Positions 16,659 through 24,341 of a DNA stretch of 24,341 nt are shown one piece after another. Made by a program: the position numbers and the translations under genes. How positions within the stretch are numbered: the stretch's first letter is position 1; the number at the start of each line of letters is the position of its first letter. The DNA comes from Bacteroidia bacterium (GTDB lineage: Bacteria > Bacteroidota > Bacteroidia > Bacteroidales > CAJPTX01): the NCBI GenBank assembly GCA_905373625.1, contig CAJPTS010000005.1:1-24341 (forward strand), given 5' to 3'. The notes beneath the pieces were generated by a model that did no database searches, was not told the DNA's origin, and saw only the letters and a list, made by a program, of their open reading frames with translations.

Positions 16659-17474
16659 ATGTTTACCATGAAAAAGTTAATCTTATTTGTTCTTCTGTTT
16701 GCGAGTATTCTAGTATCCTCTGCCCAGCAGCGCACCTTGCGAGTAAGCTATGCTTCTGTTTCTAAAATTAGTGCTGCTATAGAGGTGAGTGGCTATTCTG
16801 ACGAGGTAAAGAAACAGTTGGAAGAGGAGTTGAAAAAACATACAGAGCAACGTGCAACAAGCACGCTTCTACAAAACGGAACTCGCTCTAATTACACTAT
16901 CGTCGAAGATAAGTTTGTTGAGCTGCCATTAGCCAATAGGAGTTCTTCTCTTATGAAGAGAACTTCTTTTGAAATTGGGAACGTGCAAAGTATCTATCTG
17001 GATCTCGAGGCTAACGTGAGGCTCACAAAAAAGGCGTTTACAGATAATCCTCTGGTGGTAAAGGAGAAATTAACCGCGTCGCCACAGTGGAAAATTGGGA
17101 CGGAAACCAAAGAAATACTTGGCAAGAAATGCACAAAGGCAACACTTACGGTCGCTGTGAAGCCTGCCACCTACAATGATACAAGAATTACACATAAGGA
17201 TACCACAGAGACCTACACGGCATGGTTTTGCAAAGAGATAGCCGTTCCCTTTGGTCCTGAGGGACTGTATGGATTGCCTGGGCTAATACTGGAAACAGAG
17301 ATAAATAGCAAGATTACGACGGCAACTAAGGTTGAGTATATTTCGCAGTGTCAATCTCTTTTACCTCCGAAGGGAAAAAGAGTAACACCTGAACAGTACG
17401 ACAAGATGCTGGAGGAATCGCTTACAAGTTTCCTAGAGACGAACGAGAATACAGAATGGGAAATAAAGCACTAA
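16659..17474 (+). CDS. GLPGLI family protein (copy 1)
   Basis: This is a member of the GLPGLI family, small exported Bacteroidetes proteins of unknown function. The mature part holds IGTETKEILGKKCTKATLTV, AWFCKEIAVPFGPEGLYG and the namesake GLPGLI followed by LETEINS. Two conserved cysteines (GKKCTKA and AWFC) could form a disulphide. The frame extends upstream to an ATG at 16572, but the start at 16659 is preferred: GAAGG lies 7 nt upstream, and MFTMKKLILFVLLFASILVSS is a proper signal peptide. The ATG at 16668 is an alternative. It leads a three-gene GLPGLI run upstream of an outer-membrane barrel gene. It is most similar to copy 2, suggesting tandem duplication. Confidence 0.88.
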   Translation: MFTMKKLILFVLLFASILVSSAQQRTLRVSYASVSKISAAIEVSGYSDEVKKQLEEELKKHTEQRATSTLLQNGTRSNYTIVEDKFVELPLANRSSSLMKRTSFEIGNVQSIYLDLEANVRLTKKAFTDNPLVVKEKLTASPQWKIGTETKEILGKKCTKATLTVAVKPATYNDTRITHKDTTETYTAWFCKEIAVPFGPEGLYGLPGLILETEINSKITTATKVEYISQCQSLLPPKGKRVTPEQYDKMLEESLTSFLETNENTEWEIKH

Positions 17475-17532
17475 AAACTTTTTTTTTGCAACTAATATGG
17501 TTTGCATTTTGCGATTTTAGAAAAAATGTTTT

Positions 17533-17560
17533 TTTGTATTGAAAATAGGGGCTATATTCG
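17533..17560 (+). promoter_or_regulatory. possible internal promoter before GLPGLI copy 2
   Basis: The 104-bp gap between copies 1 and 2 holds TTTG at 17533-17536 and TATATTCG at 17553-17560 (7 of 8 to TAnnTTTG). The spacing is 16 bp, shorter than usual. It would give a very short leader before the ATG at 17579, so this is a weak call. Confidence 0.2.
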
Positions 17561-17578
17561 CATTTTTATATTTCTGAT

Positions 17579-18436
17579 ATGCTTAAGCGGCTATTATTGA
17601 CATTGCTAGTTGTTATTGCTAACGCATTTTTTGCACTTAATGCGAGTGCTGAAGAAAATGCAGCACAACAACGAACACTTGCCGTTACTTACTTCGCCGT
17701 AAACTCATACAATACAGAGCAAACCATTATTGGAGCTGAAATTGATGAGACCACGCGGAAACTAATTGAAGAGAATTCCTCGCGTCAAGGTGAGATAAGA
17801 ACTTATACGCTTTTACTTCAGCGCGGACTTCAAGGCATATATTCTATAAAGCAGGAATGCGATTCCGAAAATTCGCCCAAATACATAAAATCTGGAAATA
17901 TTGAGATTATTACTGCAGAGGAACTTAATTACGATATTGGAACAGCCAAGTATACGTACATGGATCTCACAACGAGTGAGCAAATCAGTTCGCGAATTGT
18001 GTTAGAAAAAGAATTTCTAGTTCAGGAAACCTTAAAGCCCAAAAACTGGATTATCGGAACAGAGACCAAGGAAATTCTTGGAAAGGAATGTACAAAGGCT
18101 ACCATTGTTATTCCAAGCGAAATTATGTTCTCATCGGAAGATGAGAACTCGTACCCTAAGGAAATTTCTTACACAGCTTGGTTTTGTCGCGATATACCAG
18201 CAGCTATTGGTCCTAAAGGCTTTTACGGGTTGCCAGGTCTCATTCTACAAATAGAGTCAGAGCACGACTATACGACGACGGCTATAAAAATAGAATACTT
18301 ACCTAATGATACAAGAATTCGTCGCCCAGAAGGAAAAATCATAACACAAAAAAAATATGACCAGATTTTAGAAGACGTTCTAAAGAAAATTGAAGACGAT
18401 ACTATGCTTGAGACAACTGGATGGGAAATAAAGTAA
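17579..18436 (+). CDS. GLPGLI family protein (copy 2)
   Basis: This 285-residue exported protein has a signal peptide MLKRLLLTLLVVIANAFFA to about NASA. It shares with copy 1 the block IGTETKEILGKECTKATIVI, the cysteine in AWFCRDIP and the motif GPKGFYG followed by GLPGLI and LQIES. The C-terminus (KYDQILEDVLKKIEDD to GWEIK) also matches copy 1 (QYDKMLEES to EWEIK), so the two are close paralogues. It has a 104-bp gap to copy 1 and 22 bp to copy 3. No Shine-Dalgarno is visible. The start is chosen because it is the methionine immediately before the signal peptide. Biochemical function is unknown for the family; probable location is periplasm or outer envelope. Confidence 0.9.
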   Translation: MLKRLLLTLLVVIANAFFALNASAEENAAQQRTLAVTYFAVNSYNTEQTIIGAEIDETTRKLIEENSSRQGEIRTYTLLLQRGLQGIYSIKQECDSENSPKYIKSGNIEIITAEELNYDIGTAKYTYMDLTTSEQISSRIVLEKEFLVQETLKPKNWIIGTETKEILGKECTKATIVIPSEIMFSSEDENSYPKEISYTAWFCRDIPAAIGPKGFYGLPGLILQIESEHDYTTTAIKIEYLPNDTRIRRPEGKIITQKKYDQILEDVLKKIEDDTMLETTGWEIK

Positions 18437-18458
18437 CTTAATGTCAATTTCTAAATAG

Positions 18459-19181
18459 ATGAAACTGTTCATTTTCTTTTCTTGCTTTTTGTTTGCTACA
18501 CTTGCCGTGTTTGCAGAGTCAAAGGTCTTACATGCTACTTACGATGTAGCGATGAAAATGCCCGAGAGCATCAAACAGATCGCCGATCCGAATATTCGAG
18601 CCTTAGCGCAACAAACGTTTGAAGCACAAATGGGCAAGGGGCAGCAATTTGAGCTCTTCTTGGATAAAGATTTGTATAGCTATACTCCTAAAACTGGTTC
18701 TGATGCTACACAGCAGATTCAGCTCACTGAAAAAAGCGAAAATGGTAGTGTGTACATAGATTTTGGCAAACAGGAGAAGATTGCCCTGTTCAAGATTATG
18801 GATAAGCTTTTTCTGGTGAAAGATTCGATAAAGCAGTACGAGTGGACGCTGGAGAATGTAGAAAAGGTTATTGCAGGGAAGCGTTGCAAAAAGGCGAGTG
18901 CAAAACTTGCGAAAGGTTATGCCGTGGCTTGGTATTGCACAGAGCTTCCTGTCCAAGCAGGACCAGCGGGTTACAATGGCTTACCTGGGCTGATTCTTGA
19001 AATAGAAGACTCTCTACAGACTATTACAGTGTCCTCTGTAGAGTACCTCGCCAAGAAGGTAGAAATTCTTGCACCAAAGGGTAAAATATACTCTCGCGAA
19101 GAGTTCAACAAGCTAAGAGACAAGAAACTAAAGGAGCTAGGCTCTAGTGGTACACCAGGCGTACAAGTCATAAAAATGTAG
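18459..19181 (+). CDS. GLPGLI family protein (copy 3, divergent)
   Basis: This 240-residue protein has a signal peptide MKLFIFFSCFLFATLAVFA. Family blocks are present: TLENVEKVIAGKRCKKASAKL, AVAWYCTELPVQAGPAGYN, then GLPGLI with LEIEDS, and a lysine-rich tail ending VQVIKM. Both conserved cysteines are kept. It is shorter than copies 1 and 2, and its C-terminal segment differs (EEFNKLRDKKLKEL). It begins only 22 bp after copy 2, so the two are very likely cotranscribed. An intrinsic terminator lies just downstream. Confidence 0.9.
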   Translation: MKLFIFFSCFLFATLAVFAESKVLHATYDVAMKMPESIKQIADPNIRALAQQTFEAQMGKGQQFELFLDKDLYSYTPKTGSDATQQIQLTEKSENGSVYIDFGKQEKIALFKIMDKLFLVKDSIKQYEWTLENVEKVIAGKRCKKASAKLAKGYAVAWYCTELPVQAGPAGYNGLPGLILEIEDSLQTITVSSVEYLAKKVEILAPKGKIYSREEFNKLRDKKLKELGSSGTPGVQVIKM

Positions 19182-19188
19182 CCTTTAG

Positions 19189-19217
19189 GCGGGGTAGGCA
19201 ACTGCCTCGCTTTTTTA
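19189..19217 (+). terminator. terminator or attenuator between GLPGLI copy 3 and the barrel gene
   Basis: GCGGGG (19189-19194) pairs with CCTCGC (19205-19210) with one G-U pair around a 10-nt loop, immediately followed by TTTTTT. It starts 8 bp after the GLPGLI stop codon. It would reduce read-through into the barrel gene, which starts at 19240. Confidence 0.6.
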
Positions 19218-19239
19218 TTTCCATTTTTGTTGTGAGACC

Positions 19240-21921
19240 ATGAAGAATTTCAGACATTGCTTTTCACAGCGGCTAGCTGTTGCTCTTATCACATTTCTTA
19301 CACTCCCTTCAGTAGTTTTTGCCCAAACCGCGTCGTTGCGCGGCAAGGTGCTTGACCCAAAACAACACCCTATAGCTTATGCAACGGTGGTAGTGGCTGC
19401 CGATAGTCTTCTTACGCAGAATATTCGCTACGCCATTACCAATAACAGCGGAGAGTTCGTAATCAAGCAAATCGCGAAGACTAGTCCCGAATTGTGGCTG
19501 AGTATCCGTTCTATGGGTTTTGTACCCTATCTGCATCGTTTTGTACAACACGACTTCCCCAGCTCACTTACAGTTACCCTGCCAGAGGAGAACGTGGGGA
19601 TGGAAGATGTGGTCATCATTGCACAAGCCCCAGATATGTACGAAAAGGGCGATACGATTGTCTATAACCCAAAGAGTTATACTCAGGGCGATGAACGCAG
19701 TATTGGGGAAGTGATTGACCAAATGCCTGGCATGAATGTAGATAAAAATGGAAAGGTTTATTTTCAAGGCAAAGAGGTAGACAAAGTACTTGTGAACAAC
19801 GAAGATATCTTCTCGAACGCCACATCTGGAATTGCCATAAACACTTTGCCGCCCGATTTTGCCAACTCCATAGAGTTGCTACAAAACTATAAAGCTGACG
19901 ATGATATCGCTTCCCAGTTTCGCGACGAAAAGATGACGGCTCTTAACCTTAAGTCGGAAAAGAAGCTAACCCTCAATGGATCGGCTGAAGGAGCTGGGGG
20001 CATCATCAATAAATTTGAAGGAAAAGCTTCGTTACTATCACTTCTGCCCAAAGGCTCTGTCAGTACTATGCTTAACTGTAACAATACAGGCGAGCCTATT
20101 TTTTCCTTTGAGGACTACTTCATGCAAATCGCAGACGTAGAATCGCTTCTCGCGGGGAAAGGGGATAATGTGCTACGCCTCACCCCCGAAGAGAGCGAAC
20201 TCATTGACCCGCCAAGCAATGAATATAAGCGTACAGCTGGGCTTGTCAATGTCAATGCAACACTTAAACCTACCAAGCATTACAAACTGAAGAGTTCTAC
20301 TATCTACAACCGCAGCCGAGCTTTTGGTCTTGAAAATAGTGTACAGCGTTTCTTTGACCCATCGGGGAAGTTTACAAACTATCACCAAAGTTCGGAACAG
20401 AAGGACATACAGCTCATTTCACAATCTCTTACAAACAAATGGTTGCCGAACCGACGTTTTTCGTTACAAAGCGATACGAAATTCGCTGTAAGCGATCTTG
20501 ACAATATCCGAGACCATAGGAACGCCTACCTCAGTCGAACCCTCAATGCACAACGTACGAGTAGGCAGCGTACTTATGAGGTTAAAGAAGACCTCGAAGC
20601 ACAGTGGGTGTTGGGACGTGGAATACTCTTTTTTGGGGCAAAGTTTGCATTCAATAACTACGCCAACAGAAACAACTTGCTAAGTAGCGCAACAGTGCTC
20701 CCCTTCTCTTATGAATTTGAAGGAACGTGGCATAGATTACAACCGCGACGCGAGAAGTTAAATACAGAATACCGAGCTTATGTGGGCACTATTTACCCCC
20801 TGTTTTGGCAAATATATCTTACGGGCGAATTGGCTTATCAAGGGAAGTCAACACGCCTTATACAAGAAATTGATCTGGGGCAAGCTAGTGAGACCTTGCT
20901 TTTGCATACACTACACCCTTATCTCGGTCTGATGAAAAATGTGAGTATTTTCCGTTTCACGCTCGGGAGTTATTTTTCGTACTACCAGTTACATACCTCG
21001 CCTTACACACTCCGCATGAACTCATTCGCTTATCTAGAGCCTAAGGCTTCGCTAAAGATGGAGTTTACCTCCTACCACAGCATCACTTTTACAGCACAAC
21101 GAACCCATACGCTCAGCGAAAGCGAGCAACTTTCGCGCCTTCCGTGGGTAAATAGTTACCGACAATATATCACGCCTTCGCTCATGCAGAACCCCTTTGT
21201 AGAGCAACGCGAATTCAATGTGCAGTATAACTATGTTAGCCTTTTCAACAACTTCATGCTTTTTGCGTACACAGCATACGCAACGCAGAGCGACAAAGCG
21301 CAGAGCGTAACGAGAACACAAGATCTGGTTTCCTACTTACACTACATAGATGGCGGCTCGTCATACCGTATCTATGGCTCGTTAAATATAACAAAGGGGT
21401 TGGGTTCTCTTCCCATTGATGCCAAAATCGCCGCCCACGTACATTCTACCTCCGAAAGTATAAAACGCAATACTGTAAGAGATGAGAGCCTTTCAAGCGA
21501 TCTAGTAAATGCGGACATCGGCTTCTTCTCACGCTTCCGTCACACACTTCTCAATTTTGGTATACAGGGCAAGTACGAACGCAGCGACAACAAACTCTCG
21601 GCAGCTGATGCCATAACCTCTAGCTACGAAGAACTAACAGGGCGTGCTTCGTTACGCTTTCGTTGGAAAAAGTTCAATGCGATGTTGGCAGGCTACTATT
21701 CTTTCATACAAGAGGAAAAACTATCGCGCGACATGTACGATTTTGATGTAACGATGAGCTATCAGATCGGCAATTTTGATCTGTCAGTGCGTGGTAAAAA
21801 GCTTTTACACCTCCGACTGAACGAATGGTGGCAAAGCACAGCCGACGTCTATATATATTCGAGCACGTTATACCGTCGCATGCCTGGACATATACTTCTT
21901 TCCCTCCGCGTAAAATTTTAA
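19240..21921 (+). CDS. TonB-dependent receptor-like outer-membrane beta-barrel protein
   Basis: This 893-residue protein is probably an outer-membrane channel or receptor. The signal peptide ends near PSVVFAQ. A carboxypeptidase-regulatory-like domain (about 31-115) starts ASLRGKVLDPKQHPIAYATV. A plug-like domain (about 130-240) holds GDTIVYNPKSYTQGDERSIGE, DQMPGMNVDKNGKVYFQGKEV and a KVLVNNEDIFS motif typical of this receptor-like class. The rest is an aromatic-rich amphipathic strand region ending LRVKF, with the terminal phenylalanine usual for outer-membrane barrels. No clear TonB box was recognised. Such barrels are frequent neighbours of GLPGLI genes, suggesting a joint envelope function; the ligand is unknown. 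A terminator sits between it and GLPGLI copy 3, so it may have its own promoter. Confidence 0.88.
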   Translation: MKNFRHCFSQRLAVALITFLTLPSVVFAQTASLRGKVLDPKQHPIAYATVVVAADSLLTQNIRYAITNNSGEFVIKQIAKTSPELWLSIRSMGFVPYLHRFVQHDFPSSLTVTLPEENVGMEDVVIIAQAPDMYEKGDTIVYNPKSYTQGDERSIGEVIDQMPGMNVDKNGKVYFQGKEVDKVLVNNEDIFSNATSGIAINTLPPDFANSIELLQNYKADDDIASQFRDEKMTALNLKSEKKLTLNGSAEGAGGIINKFEGKASLLSLLPKGSVSTMLNCNNTGEPIFSFEDYFMQIADVESLLAGKGDNVLRLTPEESELIDPPSNEYKRTAGLVNVNATLKPTKHYKLKSSTIYNRSRAFGLENSVQRFFDPSGKFTNYHQSSEQKDIQLISQSLTNKWLPNRRFSLQSDTKFAVSDLDNIRDHRNAYLSRTLNAQRTSRQRTYEVKEDLEAQWVLGRGILFFGAKFAFNNYANRNNLLSSATVLPFSYEFEGTWHRLQPRREKLNTEYRAYVGTIYPLFWQIYLTGELAYQGKSTRLIQEIDLGQASETLLLHTLHPYLGLMKNVSIFRFTLGSYFSYYQLHTSPYTLRMNSFAYLEPKASLKMEFTSYHSITFTAQRTHTLSESEQLSRLPWVNSYRQYITPSLMQNPFVEQREFNVQYNYVSLFNNFMLFAYTAYATQSDKAQSVTRTQDLVSYLHYIDGGSSYRIYGSLNITKGLGSLPIDAKIAAHVHSTSESIKRNTVRDESLSSDLVNADIGFFSRFRHTLLNFGIQGKYERSDNKLSAADAITSSYEELTGRASLRFRWKKFNAMLAGYYSFIQEEKLSRDMYDFDVTMSYQIGNFDLSVRGKKLLHLRLNEWWQSTADVYIYSSTLYRRMPGHILLSLRVKF

Positions 21922-22099
21922 TGGTGCATTTGCCAAACGTTATACATTGGGGGAGCACGCTGTCTCAAGGTTTGATACTACAATTAGATAATCAGAATTT
22001 TATGCATATCGAAAAATAACCGACGATGGTAAAATACTGTGTGTATCCTTAGCACCGCTACTTCCTTTTTGGTGTCTAAACGCTTAACTTTACAGGGGT

Positions 22100-22127
22100 A
22101 ACGCTCTCTTAGCGTTCTTAATTTTTT
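22100..22127 (+). terminator. likely intrinsic terminator of the barrel gene
   Basis: AACGCT-CTCTT-AGCGTT (22100-22116) is a perfect 6-bp hairpin with a 5-nt loop, followed by CTTAATTTTTT. It lies about 180 bp after the barrel stop and 18 bp before the start of the methyltransferase gene. The stem is short, and the distance from the stop codon lowers confidence. Confidence 0.5.
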
Positions 22128-22145
22128 CACAGTTTTGCCCGAAAA

Positions 22146-24341
22146 ATGCCGACCAACGAAGCGATTACCAATACGAAACAGCTCGCTTTCCTTATGGCGG
22201 GCAAGGCGCAACTCTTGGCACGTTCTATACGAGAAGTACTCAAGGATAAAGAGAGTTATGCAGGCGAGGAGCTTCAACAGCAGTTCTATCGTATGCGCGA
22301 GGTTCTTATGAGCACCGTCGAGGAGGACGAGTTTGCCGATTGGTACGCGCAAACCATTGTGTATGCCCTTTTTGCTGCACGTTACCACGATGAACACCTA
22401 GAATCCTTTTCGCGTGAGGAGGCAGCAAAACTAATCCCACAGAGTAACCCCTTCTTGCGCAAACTTTTTCAGCGTATTGGCGTGTACGATCTGGATACGC
22501 GCGTAGCGTGGATTATAGATGACCTTGTGGGCGTATTTGGCGCAACTGATGTACGAACCTTGCTAGATACGGCAAAGAGTACAGCACATGACCCAATAAT
22601 GCTTTTCTACGAGGATTTCCTCACTGCATATGATCCTGCTCGTCGCAAAGCTCGTGGTGTTTACTATACACCGTCGCCTGTGGTTACATTTATTGTTCGT
22701 GCAGTAGATGAACTCTTGCAACACGACTTTGGTTTACGTGACGGATTGGCAGATCGTACTACTGTGCAGAACAAGAGTGGCAAACCTGTTCATCGCCTCC
22801 AGATTCTTGACCCTGCTACGGGTACAGGCACTTTTTTAGTGGAAGTGGTACGTGCCATTTACCGCAAGTTTGCGGGGCAACAAGGTGTATGGAACGACTT
22901 TGTGCGCGATCATCTTCTGCCGCGCCTACACGGTTACGAGATTCTGATGGCACCTTACGCTATGGCACATCTCAATCTCGAGTATGTATTTCGTGAAACA
23001 GGTGCAACGAACCTAGGCAGTGCGCGCTATGGAATATATCTGACCAATACCTTGGAAAACAAGCGCTTTGATGGCAATTTATTTTCGCCCATAGATCAGG
23101 AGGCACAAGCAGCGAATTTCTTGAAGAATAGTATGCGCGTCATGGTGATGCTCGGTAACCCTCCTTACAATGTAAGTAGTTCTAACAAGAGCAAATGGAT
23201 CGAAAATCTGATGCTCACCTACAAAGAGGATTTAAACGAAAAGAACATCAAGCCACTTTCAGACGACTACATCAAATTTATCCGCTACGCGCAGAATCAG
23301 ATTGAAGAAACTGGCGAAGGAATTGTTGCCTTTATCACGAATAACAGCTTCCTAGATGGTATCATTCATCGTCAAATGCGTAAGGAGTTATTGCGCTTGT
23401 TTGACGAGATCTATATTCTGAACTTGCACGGCAATAGTCGTATGAAGGAGAAAGCACCTGACGGCGGCAAAGATGAAAACGTATTCGATATTCAAACGGG
23501 GGTTAGTATCAATATTTTAGTGAAATATAAAGAGCCAAAGAACGAACTGGCGAAGCTCTTTTACTACGAGCTGTATGGGTTGCGTAGAGATAAACTTGCA
23601 ACGCTAAGTGAATTGTACTTGGACAACATTCGTTGGAAAGAGTTACAACCTACAGATCCGTATTACTTCTTTGTTTCTAAGGACTTTGCATTAGGACGAG
23701 AATACCAACAAGGCTTTTTATTGAACAACTTGTTTCAAGTTGCAGCTTTAGGCTCTCTTTCCAAACGAGATAGCATAGTTGTTATGTTTCAAAAGGACGA
23801 GGCTGAGTGCTTTTTTGCCAATGCATTAAGATTTTCGGAAGATAAATTTCGGAGGGAATATAAAACAAAAGCAGACAGTCGTGACTGGCAGGTAGGTAGG
23901 CTGTTAAACGATGCGAGAATAAACACCAATAATGTAGCCTACATCCAGTATACCTATCGTCCTTACGATATTCGTCATATTGCTTATACGGGGAAGACTA
24001 AGGGCATATTTGCTTATCCTTGTTTCGATAAATTTGGCGTATTGCTTCATCCTCACAACATTGCTATTTGCTCTACACGTATGGTGCGAGAGAATAGTTT
24101 CCGCCATTGTTTCATAACCTCTTTTCTTGCCGACAAAGCATGTGTATGTGACGGTAGCTACCTTTTCCCTCTCTATAAATTTCCCGACGGTTGGAACTAT
24201 ACGCCCACCGAAATTGTCGCTGGCAAAACGCGTAACGGTAAACCCATAGAACTCGAACTCAATATGCGCCCTGAAATACTTGCCAAAATAAGCGAGGCGG
24301 TGGGAGAACCCGTGAAGGGCGAGGAGGTGTTTGATTACGTT
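22146..24341 (+). CDS. type ISP-like N6-adenine DNA methyltransferase, C-terminus cut by the window edge
   Basis: The frame is open from ATG at 22146 to the right edge (732 codons). A helical N-terminal segment (about 1-150; SIREVLKDK, EFADWYAQTIVYALFAAR, KLIPQSNPFLRKLF) resembles the coupler of type ISP enzymes. A linker DPARRKARGVYYTPSPVV leads to the methylase. The AdoMet motif DPATGTGTFLVEV begins at D222, and the catalytic NPPY motif at N338 identifies an N6-adenine enzyme. The later YRPYDIRHIAYTGKTKG (around R605) and FITSFLADKACVCDG belong to the target-recognition half. The family is usually about 1000 residues, so roughly 70% is visible. The Mrr nuclease and helicase domains of LlaBIII-like single-chain enzymes are absent from the N-terminal side. 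It may be a lone modification enzyme or pair with genes beyond the edge. Confidence 0.88.
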   Translation, partial: MPTNEAITNTKQLAFLMAGKAQLLARSIREVLKDKESYAGEELQQQFYRMREVLMSTVEEDEFADWYAQTIVYALFAARYHDEHLESFSREEAAKLIPQSNPFLRKLFQRIGVYDLDTRVAWIIDDLVGVFGATDVRTLLDTAKSTAHDPIMLFYEDFLTAYDPARRKARGVYYTPSPVVTFIVRAVDELLQHDFGLRDGLADRTTVQNKSGKPVHRLQILDPATGTGTFLVEVVRAIYRKFAGQQGVWNDFVRDHLLPRLHGYEILMAPYAMAHLNLEYVFRETGATNLGSARYGIYLTNTLENKRFDGNLFSPIDQEAQAANFLKNSMRVMVMLGNPPYNVSSSNKSKWIENLMLTYKEDLNEKNIKPLSDDYIKFIRYAQNQIEETGEGIVAFITNNSFLDGIIHRQMRKELLRLFDEIYILNLHGNSRMKEKAPDGGKDENVFDIQTGVSINILVKYKEPKNELAKLFYYELYGLRRDKLATLSELYLDNIRWKELQPTDPYYFFVSKDFALGREYQQGFLLNNLFQVAALGSLSKRDSIVVMFQKDEAECFFANALRFSEDKFRREYKTKADSRDWQVGRLLNDARINTNNVAYIQYTYRPYDIRHIAYTGKTKGIFAYPCFDKFGVLLHPHNIAICSTRMVRENSFRHCFITSFLADKACVCDGSYLFPLYKFPDGWNYTPTEIVAGKTRNGKPIELELNMRPEILAKISEAVGEPVKGEEVFDYV

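Noticed and set aside
21984..22397. A 137-codon minus-strand open frame overlapping the methyltransferase start
   Set aside because: It has no recognisable domain and runs opposite a well-supported coding sequence, so it is read as a shadow frame.

Overview
The window looks like chromosomal DNA of a Bacteroidota bacterium, most likely Bacteroidales and perhaps close to Porphyromonas. Two very large surface proteins end in type IX secretion (T9SS) C-terminal sorting domains. There are three GLPGLI-family proteins beside a TonB-receptor-like outer-membrane barrel. Shine-Dalgarno sites are mostly weak, some upstream regions resemble the Bacteroidetes TAnnTTTG promoter element, and the insertion sequences are IS5- and IS30-like. 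The genus is inference; no rRNA or other taxonomic marker is present.

Layout. (1) 1-1620: a mobile-element patch. An IS5-family transposase gene, cut by the left window edge but otherwise open, abuts a decayed, 5'-truncated IS30-family transposase. (2) 1620-1927: a gene-poor, palindrome-rich spacer with a likely terminator and a REP-like element. (3) 1928-10903 (minus): a 2991-residue secreted subtilisin-like (S8) protease with an intact triad, followed by a long chain of beta-sandwich and repeat modules and a T9SS tail. (4) 10904-11328: an AT-rich spacer with a very strong terminator hairpin. (5) 11329-16245 (minus): a 1638-residue BspA-like (DUF285) repeat protein with nine Big_2-type Ig domains and a T9SS tail. 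(6) 16659-19181 (plus): three tandem GLPGLI-family periplasmic or secreted proteins. (7) 19240-21921 (plus): an outer-membrane beta-barrel of the TonB-dependent receptor-like class that commonly accompanies GLPGLI genes. (8) 22146 to the right edge (plus): the first 732 residues of a type ISP-like N6-adenine DNA methyltransferase.

How the parts fit. The two minus-strand giants are independent cell-surface or secreted T9SS cargoes, each apparently with its own promoter and terminator. The GLPGLI genes and the barrel form a plus-strand cassette divergent from the BspA-like gene; its function is unknown, and it is the best candidate here for an undescribed system. The methyltransferase may open a restriction, modification or phage-defence locus beyond the right edge.
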